Shown in pieces: positions 1-5,788 of a DNA stretch of 5,920 nucleotides. Both the position numbers and the translations under genes were made by a program. The stretch spans positions 1-5,920 of the forward strand of contig CALUSZ010000050.1 in assembly GCA_944323495.1 (NCBI GenBank), given 5' to 3'. Below the pieces are notes generated by a model. It saw only the letters and a program-made list of their open reading frames with translations, was not told the origin of the DNA and did no database searches. The stretch comes from Candidatus Gastranaerophilales bacterium. Its GTDB lineage: Bacteria; Cyanobacteriota; Vampirovibrionia; Gastranaerophilales; Gastranaerophilaceae. Numbering within the stretch: the stretch's first letter is position 1; each line of letters begins with the position of its first letter.

Positions 1-40
1 AATCTTCATACTCAATAAAAACCGCTAAAAATATTTTTTG

Positions 41-856
41 CTATTTTTCTTTAACAATCATAAAAGATTTAAGAGCCCTGCCGGTTCCGCCGCCTTCTTC
101 ATTTGAAACTACATTAATCTTCTTGTAGTTCATAGAAGTAGAGCTTCCGCCATCAAATGCCATAGCATTATCAAGCTCATATTTCAAACACAAATCTCTC
201 GCCTCATAAATATCCATAGGATGTTCGTTTGTGACAATAAAGATATGCATTTCTTGCTTTCCTTTATTAGTCTTTATCCCGACAATCGTCCTCGGAGTTT
301 TATGTAAGACAGATGCAGTTTCTCTTATTACATTCCCCTCAGCATCTTTTACAATAAAAAATTCTTCCTCAAGCCTCAGGTTTGGTACAAGCTGAGGTCC
401 GCCTTGCGCGGATGTTATTATAGAGCACAAAAAATCTACTTTAGAATTGTGAGGAGCTATCTCATACTTAAGCTTTCCGTCGCAATCCATTATTCTAAAT
501 TCAGACCTATTCAATATCTTCTGCAAATTAAGACGCATAATAGGATTGTTCATAAGATTTTCATTAAAAATAGGATCCTCTACTGTCTGCGTATCATTAA
601 CTATATATGATATTGATTTTTGATTTACAGGATCAAAGAAGCCGGCATTAATCGTCAGCAATGATGCAGACTTATTATGCGCCTCCTTATTTGTTATAAG
701 ACTTGGTGACGATACGAACTCTATTTGCTTCATTATCTTATCACCGGTAAGCACAATGTGATAGATTCCATCCTCATAAGTCATATTGATAGGTCCAGCA
801 AAAGCTGCCCCCATAAATAATACTAAGCTCAAAAATACCCAAAATTTTTTCATCAT
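41..856 (-). CDS. Exported phosphodiester glycosidase (NAGPA-domain) family protein
   Basis: The 271-aa product starts MMKKFW and has a signal peptide of about 20 residues (two Lys, hydrophobic stretch, AAFA then Gly-Pro), so it should act outside the inner membrane. Motifs of the phosphodiester glycosidase family (relatives of the GlcNAc-1-phosphodiester uncovering enzyme) appear in the expected order: NAGFFDP at about 70-76, GGPQLV at 152-157, PRTIVGI at 188-194, and FDGGSSTSM at 234-242 near the C-terminus. The family cleaves sugar-1-phosphodiesters; the substrate here is unknown. I chose the start at 856 because its ATG overlaps the stop of the upstream permease gene (ATGA) and is preceded by GAGGG 5 nt away. 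A longer frame to 892 would lack a signal peptide at its N-terminus and run into the permease gene. It is the last gene of the lptB operon seen here. The 40 bp beyond its stop are AT-rich, with no convincing terminator. Confidence 0.85.
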   Translation of the reverse strand: MMKKFWVFLSLVLFMGAAFAGPINMTYEDGIYHIVLTGDKIMKQIEFVSSPSLITNKEAHNKSASLLTINAGFFDPVNQKSISYIVNDTQTVEDPIFNENLMNNPIMRLNLQKILNRSEFRIMDCDGKLKYEIAPHNSKVDFLCSIITSAQGGPQLVPNLRLEEEFFIVKDAEGNVIRETASVLHKTPRTIVGIKTNKGKQEMHIFIVTNEHPMDIYEARDLCLKYELDNAMAFDGGSSTSMNYKKINVVSNEEGGGTGRALKSFMIVKEK

Positions 857-1977
857 AAGTCCCTCGATTTGTAAAACGCTATTATTGCACACAGAAACGC
901 ACCCGGCGGGAACGCTGCCGTTATAAACGGATGAAGCACACCCTTTTCTGCCAGCAAGTCAAAGAATGGCAGAGTTATATAGTAAACAAAAATACACCCG
1001 ATTGCAATTGTAAACCCGATTAATCTCTGTTCACGAGGCTTGCTAAAGCCAAGCAAGCATCCCATTACTGCTAAGAGTACACAAACAAACGGATGGAAAA
1101 ACCTTTGAAGATATTTGTTAAACATCAGTCTGTAGTCTTCATCAAGATTCTCTTTTTTAAGTAAGCTGACATAATGCTTCAAATCTTTGTTATTAATATC
1201 ACGGTCGCGCTTGGTTGAATTTATCATAATAGTATAGGCATCTTCTGCAGCCTCACCGTTAAGAATATCAACTCTGTCTTTTTTTGTAATTCTTTTAAAA
1301 ATACCCTCTTCATTAATATCATACGAGGTTACATCATTCAGCACCCAGCTCGGCTTGCCATTTGAATCAGCCCCTTTATGTCCGACCTTTGCCACAAGAA
1401 TATTTTCCAAGCCATGCAAATCGTCAAAAACCTGCTTGGAGAAATTCAATACAATAACATCCGTCATCTCATCTTCAAAAAATCTCGAGACAATAACCGC
1501 CTGCTCAGGATGATTATTCTCATCCTTCTTAGTATAAATATACTGTGTAAGCATACTTCCGCCTCTTATTTCCTGCAATTTCTGGCAGGAATACGGAATC
1601 CATTTATCATAAGTTACAAAACATAAATACGTAACAATAAGACTCAATACAAGAACAGGAGCCAGAATTCTTCCAAAAGACATACCGACGGCTCTGAATA
1701 TTGTAAGCTCCGAATCCTTACTAAGCTTATCAAAAGTAAACAAAGAACCCAGCAAAAGCCCTACAGGGAAAGCTTTACCAAAGATTTTCGGAAGCTCATA
1801 CACAAGAACAAGAACGCCAGTTTTTACAGTATATTCATGCGCAAGAATTTTCTTTATTGTATTCAGAAGCATCTCCGGCGCTATCCATACAATTGTAAAC
1901 AACAATATTGCAACAATTGTCGTAATTAAAACCTGAGTAAAAATATACCTGTCATATACCGTAAAAAGTTTCTTCAT
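853..1977 (-). CDS. LptF/LptG-family lipopolysaccharide export permease
   Basis: This 374-aa protein has the full YjgP/YjgQ (LptF/G) architecture. Three N-terminal membrane segments lie at about 14-34, 52-82 and 103-123, a soluble periplasmic domain covers about 124-290, and three C-terminal segments lie at about 294-311, 318-338 and 350-367. After the second segment, the stretch LSKDSELTIFRAVGMS (about 85-100) matches the cytoplasmic coupling helix that docks on LptB, including its conserved Glu. In the Lpt system the permease pair and LptB use ATP to lift lipopolysaccharide out of the inner membrane. The gene begins 1 bp after the lptB stop. An AGGA lies about 14 nt upstream, rather far for a ribosome site, so translational coupling to lptB is likely. 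LptF and LptG cannot be told apart here. Only one such gene is present, so it may form a homodimer or pair with a gene elsewhere. No lptA or lptC is in the window. Confidence 0.92.
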   Translation of the reverse strand: MKKLFTVYDRYIFTQVLITTIVAILLFTIVWIAPEMLLNTIKKILAHEYTVKTGVLVLVYELPKIFGKAFPVGLLLGSLFTFDKLSKDSELTIFRAVGMSFGRILAPVLVLSLIVTYLCFVTYDKWIPYSCQKLQEIRGGSMLTQYIYTKKDENNHPEQAVIVSRFFEDEMTDVIVLNFSKQVFDDLHGLENILVAKVGHKGADSNGKPSWVLNDVTSYDINEEGIFKRITKKDRVDILNGEAAEDAYTIMINSTKRDRDINNKDLKHYVSLLKKENLDEDYRLMFNKYLQRFFHPFVCVLLAVMGCLLGFSKPREQRLIGFTIAIGCIFVYYITLPFFDLLAEKGVLHPFITAAFPPGAFLCAIIAFYKSRDL

Positions 1978-1978
1978 T

Positions 1979-2704
1979 CTACAGTTTGAAATCCTTTCCT
2001 AAATAAAATTCTTTAGCAACAGGATCATTCGCAACATCAACACTCCTACCCTGAATCTTAATTTTACCGTCAAAAATTACATACGCCCTGTCTGTAATCG
2101 AAAGCGTAGCCTTCGGGTTGTGGTCCGTAATCAAAACGCCAAGTCCCTTTTCTTCGGAAATCTTTCTGATATTATCCTTAATCTCGCCGATTGCAATAGG
2201 GTCAATACCTGCAAACGGTTCGTCCAGAAGCATAAAATCAGGACTTGCAGCAAGCGCTCTTGCGATTTCAACACGTCTTCTTTCTCCGCCTGAAAGCGCT
2301 ACTGCCGGAGCTTTTCTTAATTTCATCACACCAAATTCAGTCAGGAGTTCTTCCAGTTTCTGTTTTTTCTCATCAACCGTCAGCTTGTCATTCATCTCCA
2401 ACACAAGTTTAATATTATCTTCTACAGTCAGTTTTCTGAAAATAGAGTTTTCCTGCGGTAAATATCCGATACCAGCCTTCGCCCTTAAATTCATAGGCCA
2501 AGCAGTAATGTCCTTGCCGTCAATATAAACATTTCCGGTATTAGGCTTAACCAAACCGACAATCATATAGAATGTTGTTGTTTTCCCCGCACCATTCGGT
2601 CCCAGAAGACAAACGACCTCACCTTTATCCATAAAGAAAGATACATCGTTTACAACACTCCTATCGCCATATATCTTAACCAGATTTTTCGCTTCTATTC
2701 TCAT
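1979..2704 (-). CDS. lptB: LPS export ABC transporter ATP-binding protein LptB
   Basis: The 241-aa protein is a complete ABC ATPase of normal LptB length. Visible motifs are Walker A GPNGAGKT (35-42), Q-loop Gln84 within GYLPQENSIFRKLTVEDN, signature LSGGE (137-141), Walker B FMLLDEPF (157-164, Asp161 and Glu162), and H-loop His195 in TDHN. The Q-loop wording, FAGIDPIAIGEI after Walker B, and the ending YLGKDFKL separate LptB from general branched-chain amino acid ATPases. It powers lipopolysaccharide extraction with the permease encoded immediately downstream. The ATG at 2704 has GGGGAG 5 nt upstream. It is the first gene of the minus-strand operon, and the region upstream carries a promoter candidate and inverted repeats. 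Confidence 0.95.
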   Translation of the reverse strand: MRIEAKNLVKIYGDRSVVNDVSFFMDKGEVVCLLGPNGAGKTTTFYMIVGLVKPNTGNVYIDGKDITAWPMNLRAKAGIGYLPQENSIFRKLTVEDNIKLVLEMNDKLTVDEKKQKLEELLTEFGVMKLRKAPAVALSGGERRRVEIARALAASPDFMLLDEPFAGIDPIAIGEIKDNIRKISEEKGLGVLITDHNPKATLSITDRAYVIFDGKIKIQGRSVDVANDPVAKEFYLGKDFKL

Positions 2705-2738
2705 CTATGCTCCCCGCTGTTTACTTTTAATATGATAC

Positions 2739-2789
2739 AACAAAAGTCCGGCTGTATAAATTGCATAAAAGCAATTGTAAACTTTTGTT
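2739..2789. repeat. Nested inverted repeats in the divergent lptB / 2887 control region
   Basis: An outer perfect 9-bp pair, AACAAAAGT (2739-2747) and ACTTTTGTT (2781-2789), encloses an inner perfect 6-bp pair, AATTGC (2759-2764) and GCAATT (2771-2776). The centres are offset by 3.5 bp, so the two pairs are not parts of one continuous stem. The inner pair lies between the candidate -35 and -10 elements of lptB. The outer pair touches the predicted transcription start and the far edge of the -35. This is what a repressor operator could look like, but in AT-rich DNA chance palindromes are not rare. Confidence 0.6.
2753..2781 (-). promoter_or_regulatory. Candidate promoter of the lptB operon
   Basis: Read on the minus strand, TTTACA (2781-2776, 5 of 6 to the -35 consensus) and TATACA (2758-2753, 4 of 6 to the -10 consensus) are separated by 17 bp. 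This predicts a start near 2746 and a leader of about 40 nt before lptB. The spacer is almost wholly occupied by a palindrome (AATTGC, 6 bp, GCAATT). A competing choice is TTTATA with TATCAT (5 of 6) 17 bp further on, closer to the gene. No promoter for the divergent gene at 2887 stands out: TTGTAA at 2775 with TATTAA at 2797 is weak. Confidence 0.45.
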
Positions 2790-2886
2790 AAGATATTATT
2801 AAAAAATATCAATTTTAAAAAAGAGAAATACTTTATTTATATGTAAGGTAAAAAGGTTAGTTAAAACAATTTTGTAGGAGGTCATT

Positions 2887-3825
2887 ATGTTACCCGGCAT
2901 AACAGGAATAGGTTATGGTCCATATACAAGTCCGTTAGGAATGTACGGTCTTGGAGGCGGAGGAACATTCAGCGCTTATGGTGATCCTGCTAGTATGGGA
3001 TATTATTCACCGTATGGGATGATGGGAATGTCCGGAATGATGGGGTATTATCCTGCATTTATGGGTCAAATGAACCAGGTTTATCAAAATATTGAAAAAA
3101 CACAGTTACAGCATACCGGCGATATGCATGAATTATTGCTGAAAAATCAAACCAGAGCATTTACGGAACAGGATAGAGCTATTTTCGAAAAGGCAATGGT
3201 AGATGCCGGTGTAAACCACGGTATTGAGAACCTTTCCAAAAAGATAAAAGAAGGCGATCAAGACGGTATCTGTGAAGAATTTGATAAATTAAAACAAACT
3301 CTTTACCAGAAATACGGTGATTACTTCAAAGCAAATAGCGATGTAATGAATCCTTCTGATAGTGTAAATCAGTTTATTGAAATATTATACGGAAAGATAC
3401 GTTCTCAGCAGGAAGGCAAAATCGTAGATTTAAGAAGCGATATCAAAAAATATGGTGAATCAGCGTTTGAGCATGGATTCTGGAAAAATCTTCACGGCAA
3501 AGATTACCATGACAAATATACAGAAGAAACAATGAGTTACTTATTCGGCACATCAATAGATAACAAAGCCGGTAAAGACAGAATGGAAAAACTCGGCGGA
3601 ACCGTCGAGAGTGCAGTAGAATATGCAGCAGCTCCGGTAGTAGGTGCTTTGGCAGGTGCAGGTGCTGTGACTACAGCAGCAGGGCTTGGCAAAATGTTAT
3701 CACCAGACTGTATAAGTAAACATATCACTTGGAACGGTTTTAAGAAAGCCGGCAAAGTTGGAGCCTGGGTTGGTGCAGGCCTCGCACTCTTAGGTGATAT
3801 TTGGTGGCAAAACTCAAGAGCATAA
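2887..3825 (+). CDS. Protein of unknown function: Gly/Tyr/Met-rich N-terminus, glycine-rich hydrophobic C-terminus
   Basis: I do not recognise a family for this 312-aa protein. AGGAGG at 2876-2881 lies 5 nt before the ATG, a strong ribosome site that fixes the start and suggests high expression. Residues 1-60 are low complexity, rich in Gly, Tyr, Met and Pro (for example GMMGMSGMMGYY), with no signal peptide. Residues about 61-220 are charged and probably helical. The C-terminus has two hydrophobic glycine/alanine segments, about 246-270 (VVGALAGAGAVTTAAG) and 287-305 (KKAGKVGAWVGAGLALLG), joined by a short polar loop holding the only obvious loop Cys. This looks like a membrane hairpin with GxxxG-type packing. 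The gene stands alone: divergent from lptB and followed by its own terminator. It could be a membrane-associated structural protein or a secreted effector-like protein; the sequence does not decide. Confidence 0.8.
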   Translation: MLPGITGIGYGPYTSPLGMYGLGGGGTFSAYGDPASMGYYSPYGMMGMSGMMGYYPAFMGQMNQVYQNIEKTQLQHTGDMHELLLKNQTRAFTEQDRAIFEKAMVDAGVNHGIENLSKKIKEGDQDGICEEFDKLKQTLYQKYGDYFKANSDVMNPSDSVNQFIEILYGKIRSQQEGKIVDLRSDIKKYGESAFEHGFWKNLHGKDYHDKYTEETMSYLFGTSIDNKAGKDRMEKLGGTVESAVEYAAAPVVGALAGAGAVTTAAGLGKMLSPDCISKHITWNGFKKAGKVGAWVGAGLALLGDIWWQNSRA

Positions 3826-3859
3826 CAAGGAATCCTCCTATTAATCCTTTATCTTATAA

Positions 3860-3890
3860 AAGCCGATTCTAATTAGAATCGGCTTCTTTG
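3860..3890 (+). terminator. Terminator after the 2887-3825 gene
   Basis: A perfect 26-bp palindrome (3860-3885) has arms AAGCCGATTCTAA and TTAGAATCGGCTT. As RNA it gives an 11-bp stem with an AATT loop, ending in a short T-rich stretch (TTCTTT). It starts 35 bp after the stop. The T-tract is modest, but on the other strand the stem is followed by TTTTAT, so it may also stop transcription from the right. Confidence 0.8.
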
Positions 3891-3902
3891 ATGTAAAACT
3901 CC

Positions 3903-3935
3903 TTGACAATTTATATTGATATTTTAAGATATAAT
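3903..3935 (+). promoter_or_regulatory. Promoter of tRNA-Gln
   Basis: A perfect TTGACA (3903-3908) and a perfect TATAAT (3930-3935) precede the tRNA, but 21 bp separate them, too long for a normal sigma-70-type pair. With the same -35, TAAGAT at 3925-3930 gives a 16-bp spacer. TATAAT alone would place the start near 3942, only about 5 nt before the mature tRNA. A promoter here is likely, but which -10 is used is unclear. Confidence 0.65.
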
Positions 3936-3946
3936 ATGTGACCCAA

Positions 3947-4019
3947 TGGGGCGTCGCCAAGTGGTAAGGCAGCTGGTTTTGGTCCAGCCATCTCGGAGGT
4001 TCGAATCCTTCCGCCCCAG
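3947..4019 (+). tRNA. tRNA-Gln (anticodon TTG)
   Basis: A full cloverleaf can be drawn. The acceptor stem is TGGGGCG (3947-3953) with CGCCCCA (4012-4018). The D-arm has a GCC/GGC stem. The anticodon arm is GCTGG, loop TTTTGGT, CCAGC, with anticodon TTG at 3979-3981 reading CAA glutamine codons. The T-arm is GGAGG, TTCGAAT, CCTTC, with one G-T pair. The discriminator base is G, as is usual for glutamine tRNAs. The 3' CCA is not encoded and must be added. The gene is single, with its own promoter and a terminator just downstream. Confidence 0.97.
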
Positions 4020-4025
4020 AATATA

Positions 4026-4060
4026 ATAAAAACGACCTGTTTGTAACAGGTCGTTTTTAT
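4026..4060. terminator. Bidirectional terminator between tRNA-Gln and the prepilin-like gene
   Basis: A perfect 15-bp inverted repeat (4026-4040 and 4046-4060; core ACGACCTGT / ACAGGTCGT) has a 5-nt loop, TTGTA. The outer stem is A-rich on the left and T-rich on the right, so each strand reads a GC-rich core followed by a T run (CGTTTTTAT). It begins 7 bp after the tRNA, and its last base is also the last base of the convergent gene's TAA stop, so it serves both transcripts. Confidence 0.93.
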
Positions 4061-5355
4061 TAGTAAAATACTTTAAGAAGATCTGTATCTGTATAGGGAA
4101 CATACCAATAAGTATTATCTTTGTGTATAGTCTGATAGACAGAAGTACCACCGCCATTACAAACCCAAGGTTCTCCCGGCCAGGGTAAGATTTCCTCAAA
4201 AGATTCGTCTACAACTTTACTTCCTGCCGTTACTTCTGTCCAGAACCTCACAACGGCTCTATCCTCCGGAAATCTTCCGTCGCTCCCGTTATCGATTTTT
4301 TCACCTGTAGTGTTATTTCTATACTTAAAACACCAGCGCTCACGAAAAGTAAAAGAGCTTGCTGTAGGATAGTCAAAAACTATTCTTTCCTGAGTTATAG
4401 CTTGCGCCTTGTCACCCGGGACATATTGATAATTATCATTATAACAATTTAGCATAAGCCCCTTATATGTTCCGCCGCAAGTACAAGCCACAGATACATC
4501 CGTACAATCTTTAGGTGTATCGTCATCCTGACCTGAAGTATTACCATTATTACTTCCCTGATTTCCCATTCCATTATCTCCTGAACCCGAGCTTTCATTA
4601 TAAGTCTCTACGCAGGGTTGGTATTGAAAAGTTTTAAGCTGTGCATCTAAATTTACAGCAACAGTCCCTTCTGTCTTCTGATTTTTGTTTTTTAGGTATG
4701 ACTTTCTGGTGTTTATATACATCAATCCCATAGGATCTGCAGGGATTACTCTGCCGTCTGCCGATACCATAAACTTAAACCTGTCGGGAGCTTTACAACT
4801 TGAAGTGTTATAAATACAGTTTGAAGACTTTTTTGATGAATCTACATCAACATATATATCAGTCTGATAGGACGCTGTGCCTGATGCTGCAGTATTAATT
4901 TGCGGAACTACCCACCATTCCATACCGTTAGCAGTGGTAAAAGATTTTTTTGAATTAAAATCATTGTCGAAACTTCCCTCCGTAAAGTCGTATACCGAAT
5001 CAGAACAAGTATTTGAATCAGTATTCATAGTGAATGCCAGCAGGCTGCAAAGTTTTTTATCTCCTTCATAATTAGAACTGCTAAACTTTTTATTAACAGG
5101 TTTAGAAGTATTTATAAGCGGATGTTCACTGCATCCAATAGTTTCACTTCCGAAGTTAATACATGCGGGATAGAGGGAAGTATCCGAGGCAAGCATTCCT
5201 ATACTCCGGCTCAATTCATCATATACTTTTAAATACATTATTTTAGTTTTATCGGGCATTAAGCCGTTAATTGCCGGCAGTATTATGGCCGCAAGAATTC
5301 CTGTTACTCCCAAAACTATAAGTAATTCTGCTAATGTAAAGCCTCGCCTCTCCAT
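4060..5355 (-). CDS. Large cysteine-rich prepilin-like protein (type IV pilin / pseudopilin N-terminus)
   Basis: The 431-aa protein begins MERRGFTLAELLIVLGVTG, a class III prepilin signal. Prepilin peptidase should cut after the Gly and methylate the Phe; Glu5 of the mature chain is present, followed by the hydrophobic helix to about residue 31. It is far longer than a normal pilin (about 150 aa). A first globular region runs to about 252 and includes FKFMVSADGRVIPADP near 193-208. A Gly/Asn/Ser linker spans about 253-283 and a C-terminal domain about 284-431. There are 13 cysteines, including a CTC motif at 291-293, so disulfides are likely outside the cell. The start at 5355 has AGGAG 8 nt upstream; a TTG start at 5397 would add 14 residues before the signal and has no good ribosome site. 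No pilus assembly genes are adjacent. It may be a minor pilin, pseudopilin or pilus-tip adhesin. Confidence 0.88.
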   Translation of the reverse strand: MERRGFTLAELLIVLGVTGILAAIILPAINGLMPDKTKIMYLKVYDELSRSIGMLASDTSLYPACINFGSETIGCSEHPLINTSKPVNKKFSSSNYEGDKKLCSLLAFTMNTDSNTCSDSVYDFTEGSFDNDFNSKKSFTTANGMEWWVVPQINTAASGTASYQTDIYVDVDSSKKSSNCIYNTSSCKAPDRFKFMVSADGRVIPADPMGLMYINTRKSYLKNKNQKTEGTVAVNLDAQLKTFQYQPCVETYNESSGSGDNGMGNQGSNNGNTSGQDDDTPKDCTDVSVACTCGGTYKGLMLNCYNDNYQYVPGDKAQAITQERIVFDYPTASSFTFRERWCFKYRNNTTGEKIDNGSDGRFPEDRAVVRFWTEVTAGSKVVDESFEEILPWPGEPWVCNGGGTSVYQTIHKDNTYWYVPYTDTDLLKVFY

Positions 5356-5396
5356 ATCTTTTGCTCCTATTCTATATTTTTCTAATGTGTGATACA

Positions 5397-5424
5397 ATGT
5401 AACACAATACCTATTGTGTTACGT
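5397..5424. repeat. Left copy of a 28-bp palindromic site
   Basis: Perfect 11-bp arms GTAACACAATA (5399-5409) and TATTGTGTTAC (5412-5422) flank a CC centre. Extended to 28 bp, it matches the reverse complement of 5679-5706 at 25 of 28 positions. It can also be read as two 11-bp arms around a 6-bp asymmetric core, TACCTA. It lies 42 bp upstream of the prepilin-like start. In mRNA it could form a hairpin but lacks a T-tract, so it is not a terminator. Confidence 0.85.
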
Positions 5425-5441
5425 TAGATTTCACATCGTCT

Positions 5442-5470
5442 ATAATACCATATTTTACAGACTTTGTGAA
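5442..5470 (-). promoter_or_regulatory. Candidate promoter of the prepilin-like gene
   Basis: On the minus strand, TTCACA (5470-5465, 5 of 6) and TATTAT (5447-5442, 5 of 6) are 17 bp apart, the ideal spacing. The predicted start is near 5435, giving a leader of about 80 nt that contains the whole palindrome at 5397-5424. A protein bound there would block early elongation. Confidence 0.6.
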
Positions 5471-5479
5471 GTTATCCAT

Positions 5480-5510
5480 TTGACATAAATATAAAAAATA
5501 CTAATATAAT
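5480..5510 (+). promoter_or_regulatory. Candidate rightward promoter, back to back with the prepilin promoter
   Basis: A perfect TTGACA (5480-5485) and a perfect TATAAT (5505-5510) are 19 bp apart, slightly long; TAATAT at 5502-5507 gives 16 bp. Its -35 lies 9 bp from the -35 of the leftward promoter. Transcription from it would give a leader of about 270 nt before the gene at 5789. A second isolated TATAAT at 5751-5756, with no recognisable -35, could be a closer start for that gene. Confidence 0.5.
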
Positions 5511-5516
5511 ATGCCT

Positions 5517-5678
5517 GTTTCTTTCTAAAACTAATATTCCCTAAATGCCTATCATATCAGTATTACACCTATAGTAATACATATAAGTTAGTATTAGAAA
5601 CCTAAAGGCGGGTTGGGAATATTACAATCCTTTTGTAATAAGACTTTTGAGCCGCCCCAATGTCTACGTGCGTAGCAC
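5517..5678 (+). other. Hairpin-rich leader or intergenic segment
   Basis: There is no credible gene here, but there are several inverted repeats. A 13-bp pair with one mismatch (5522-5534 and 5588-5600) encloses GTATTAC / GTAATAC (5560-5566 and 5574-5580). GGCGG (5607-5611) pairs with CCGCC (5652-5656) around TATTACAA / TTGTAATA (5620-5627 and 5633-5640); TTGGG (5613-5617) with CCCAA (5656-5660) is an alternative pairing. CTACG / CGTAG lies at 5664-5675. No run of T follows, so these are not simple terminators. It could be a regulatory leader RNA for the gene at 5789, or the body of a small mobile element. I recognise no known riboswitch. Confidence 0.5.
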
Positions 5679-5706
5679 ATGTAACACAATAGGTAGTATG
5701 TTACAT
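5679..5706. repeat. Right copy of the 28-bp palindromic site, inverted
   Basis: The left arm GTAACACAATA (5681-5691) is identical to that of the other copy. The centre is GG and the right arm TAGTATGTTAC has two mismatches to a perfect palindrome, while the outer AT/AT pair extends the symmetry. The core reads TAGGTA, the reverse complement of the core at 5397-5424, so the two sites face in opposite directions. It lies 82 bp upstream of the start at 5789. Confidence 0.85.
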
Positions 5707-5788
5707 TAATCTTACTTCTTTTATATGAGGTCAATCTAGGAAAAAGAAAATATAATTTAAATTATTATTTAAATATAGGAGACTTTGT

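Noticed and set aside
1..40. Possible terminator after the glycosidase gene
   Set aside because: There is only a weak AT-rich fold with a mismatch and no GC-rich stem.
857..892. Upstream in-frame extension of the phosphodiester glycosidase gene
   Set aside because: It would put 12 residues before the signal peptide and deepen the overlap with the permease gene; the ATGA overlap start at 856 has its own ribosome site.
2118..2528. 136-aa open frame on the plus strand
   Set aside because: It lies antisense within lptB, whose motifs are unmistakable, and its own translation shows no recognisable features.
3924..4199. 91-aa open frame on the minus strand
   Set aside because: It runs through the antisense of the tRNA and the bidirectional terminator and overlaps the end of the prepilin-like gene.
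5356..5397. TTG start giving 14 extra residues on the prepilin-like protein
   Set aside because: There is no good ribosome site before it, whereas AGGAG precedes the ATG at 5355, which places the prepilin signal at the N-terminus.
5423..5429. GTTAGAT, matching the GTTRRRY core of integron attC sites
   Set aside because: No partner RYYYAAC core or attC-like fold was found; a 7-base match is expected by chance.
5660..5692. Ten-codon open frame in the structured leader
   Set aside because: It has no ribosome site and is short enough to be chance.
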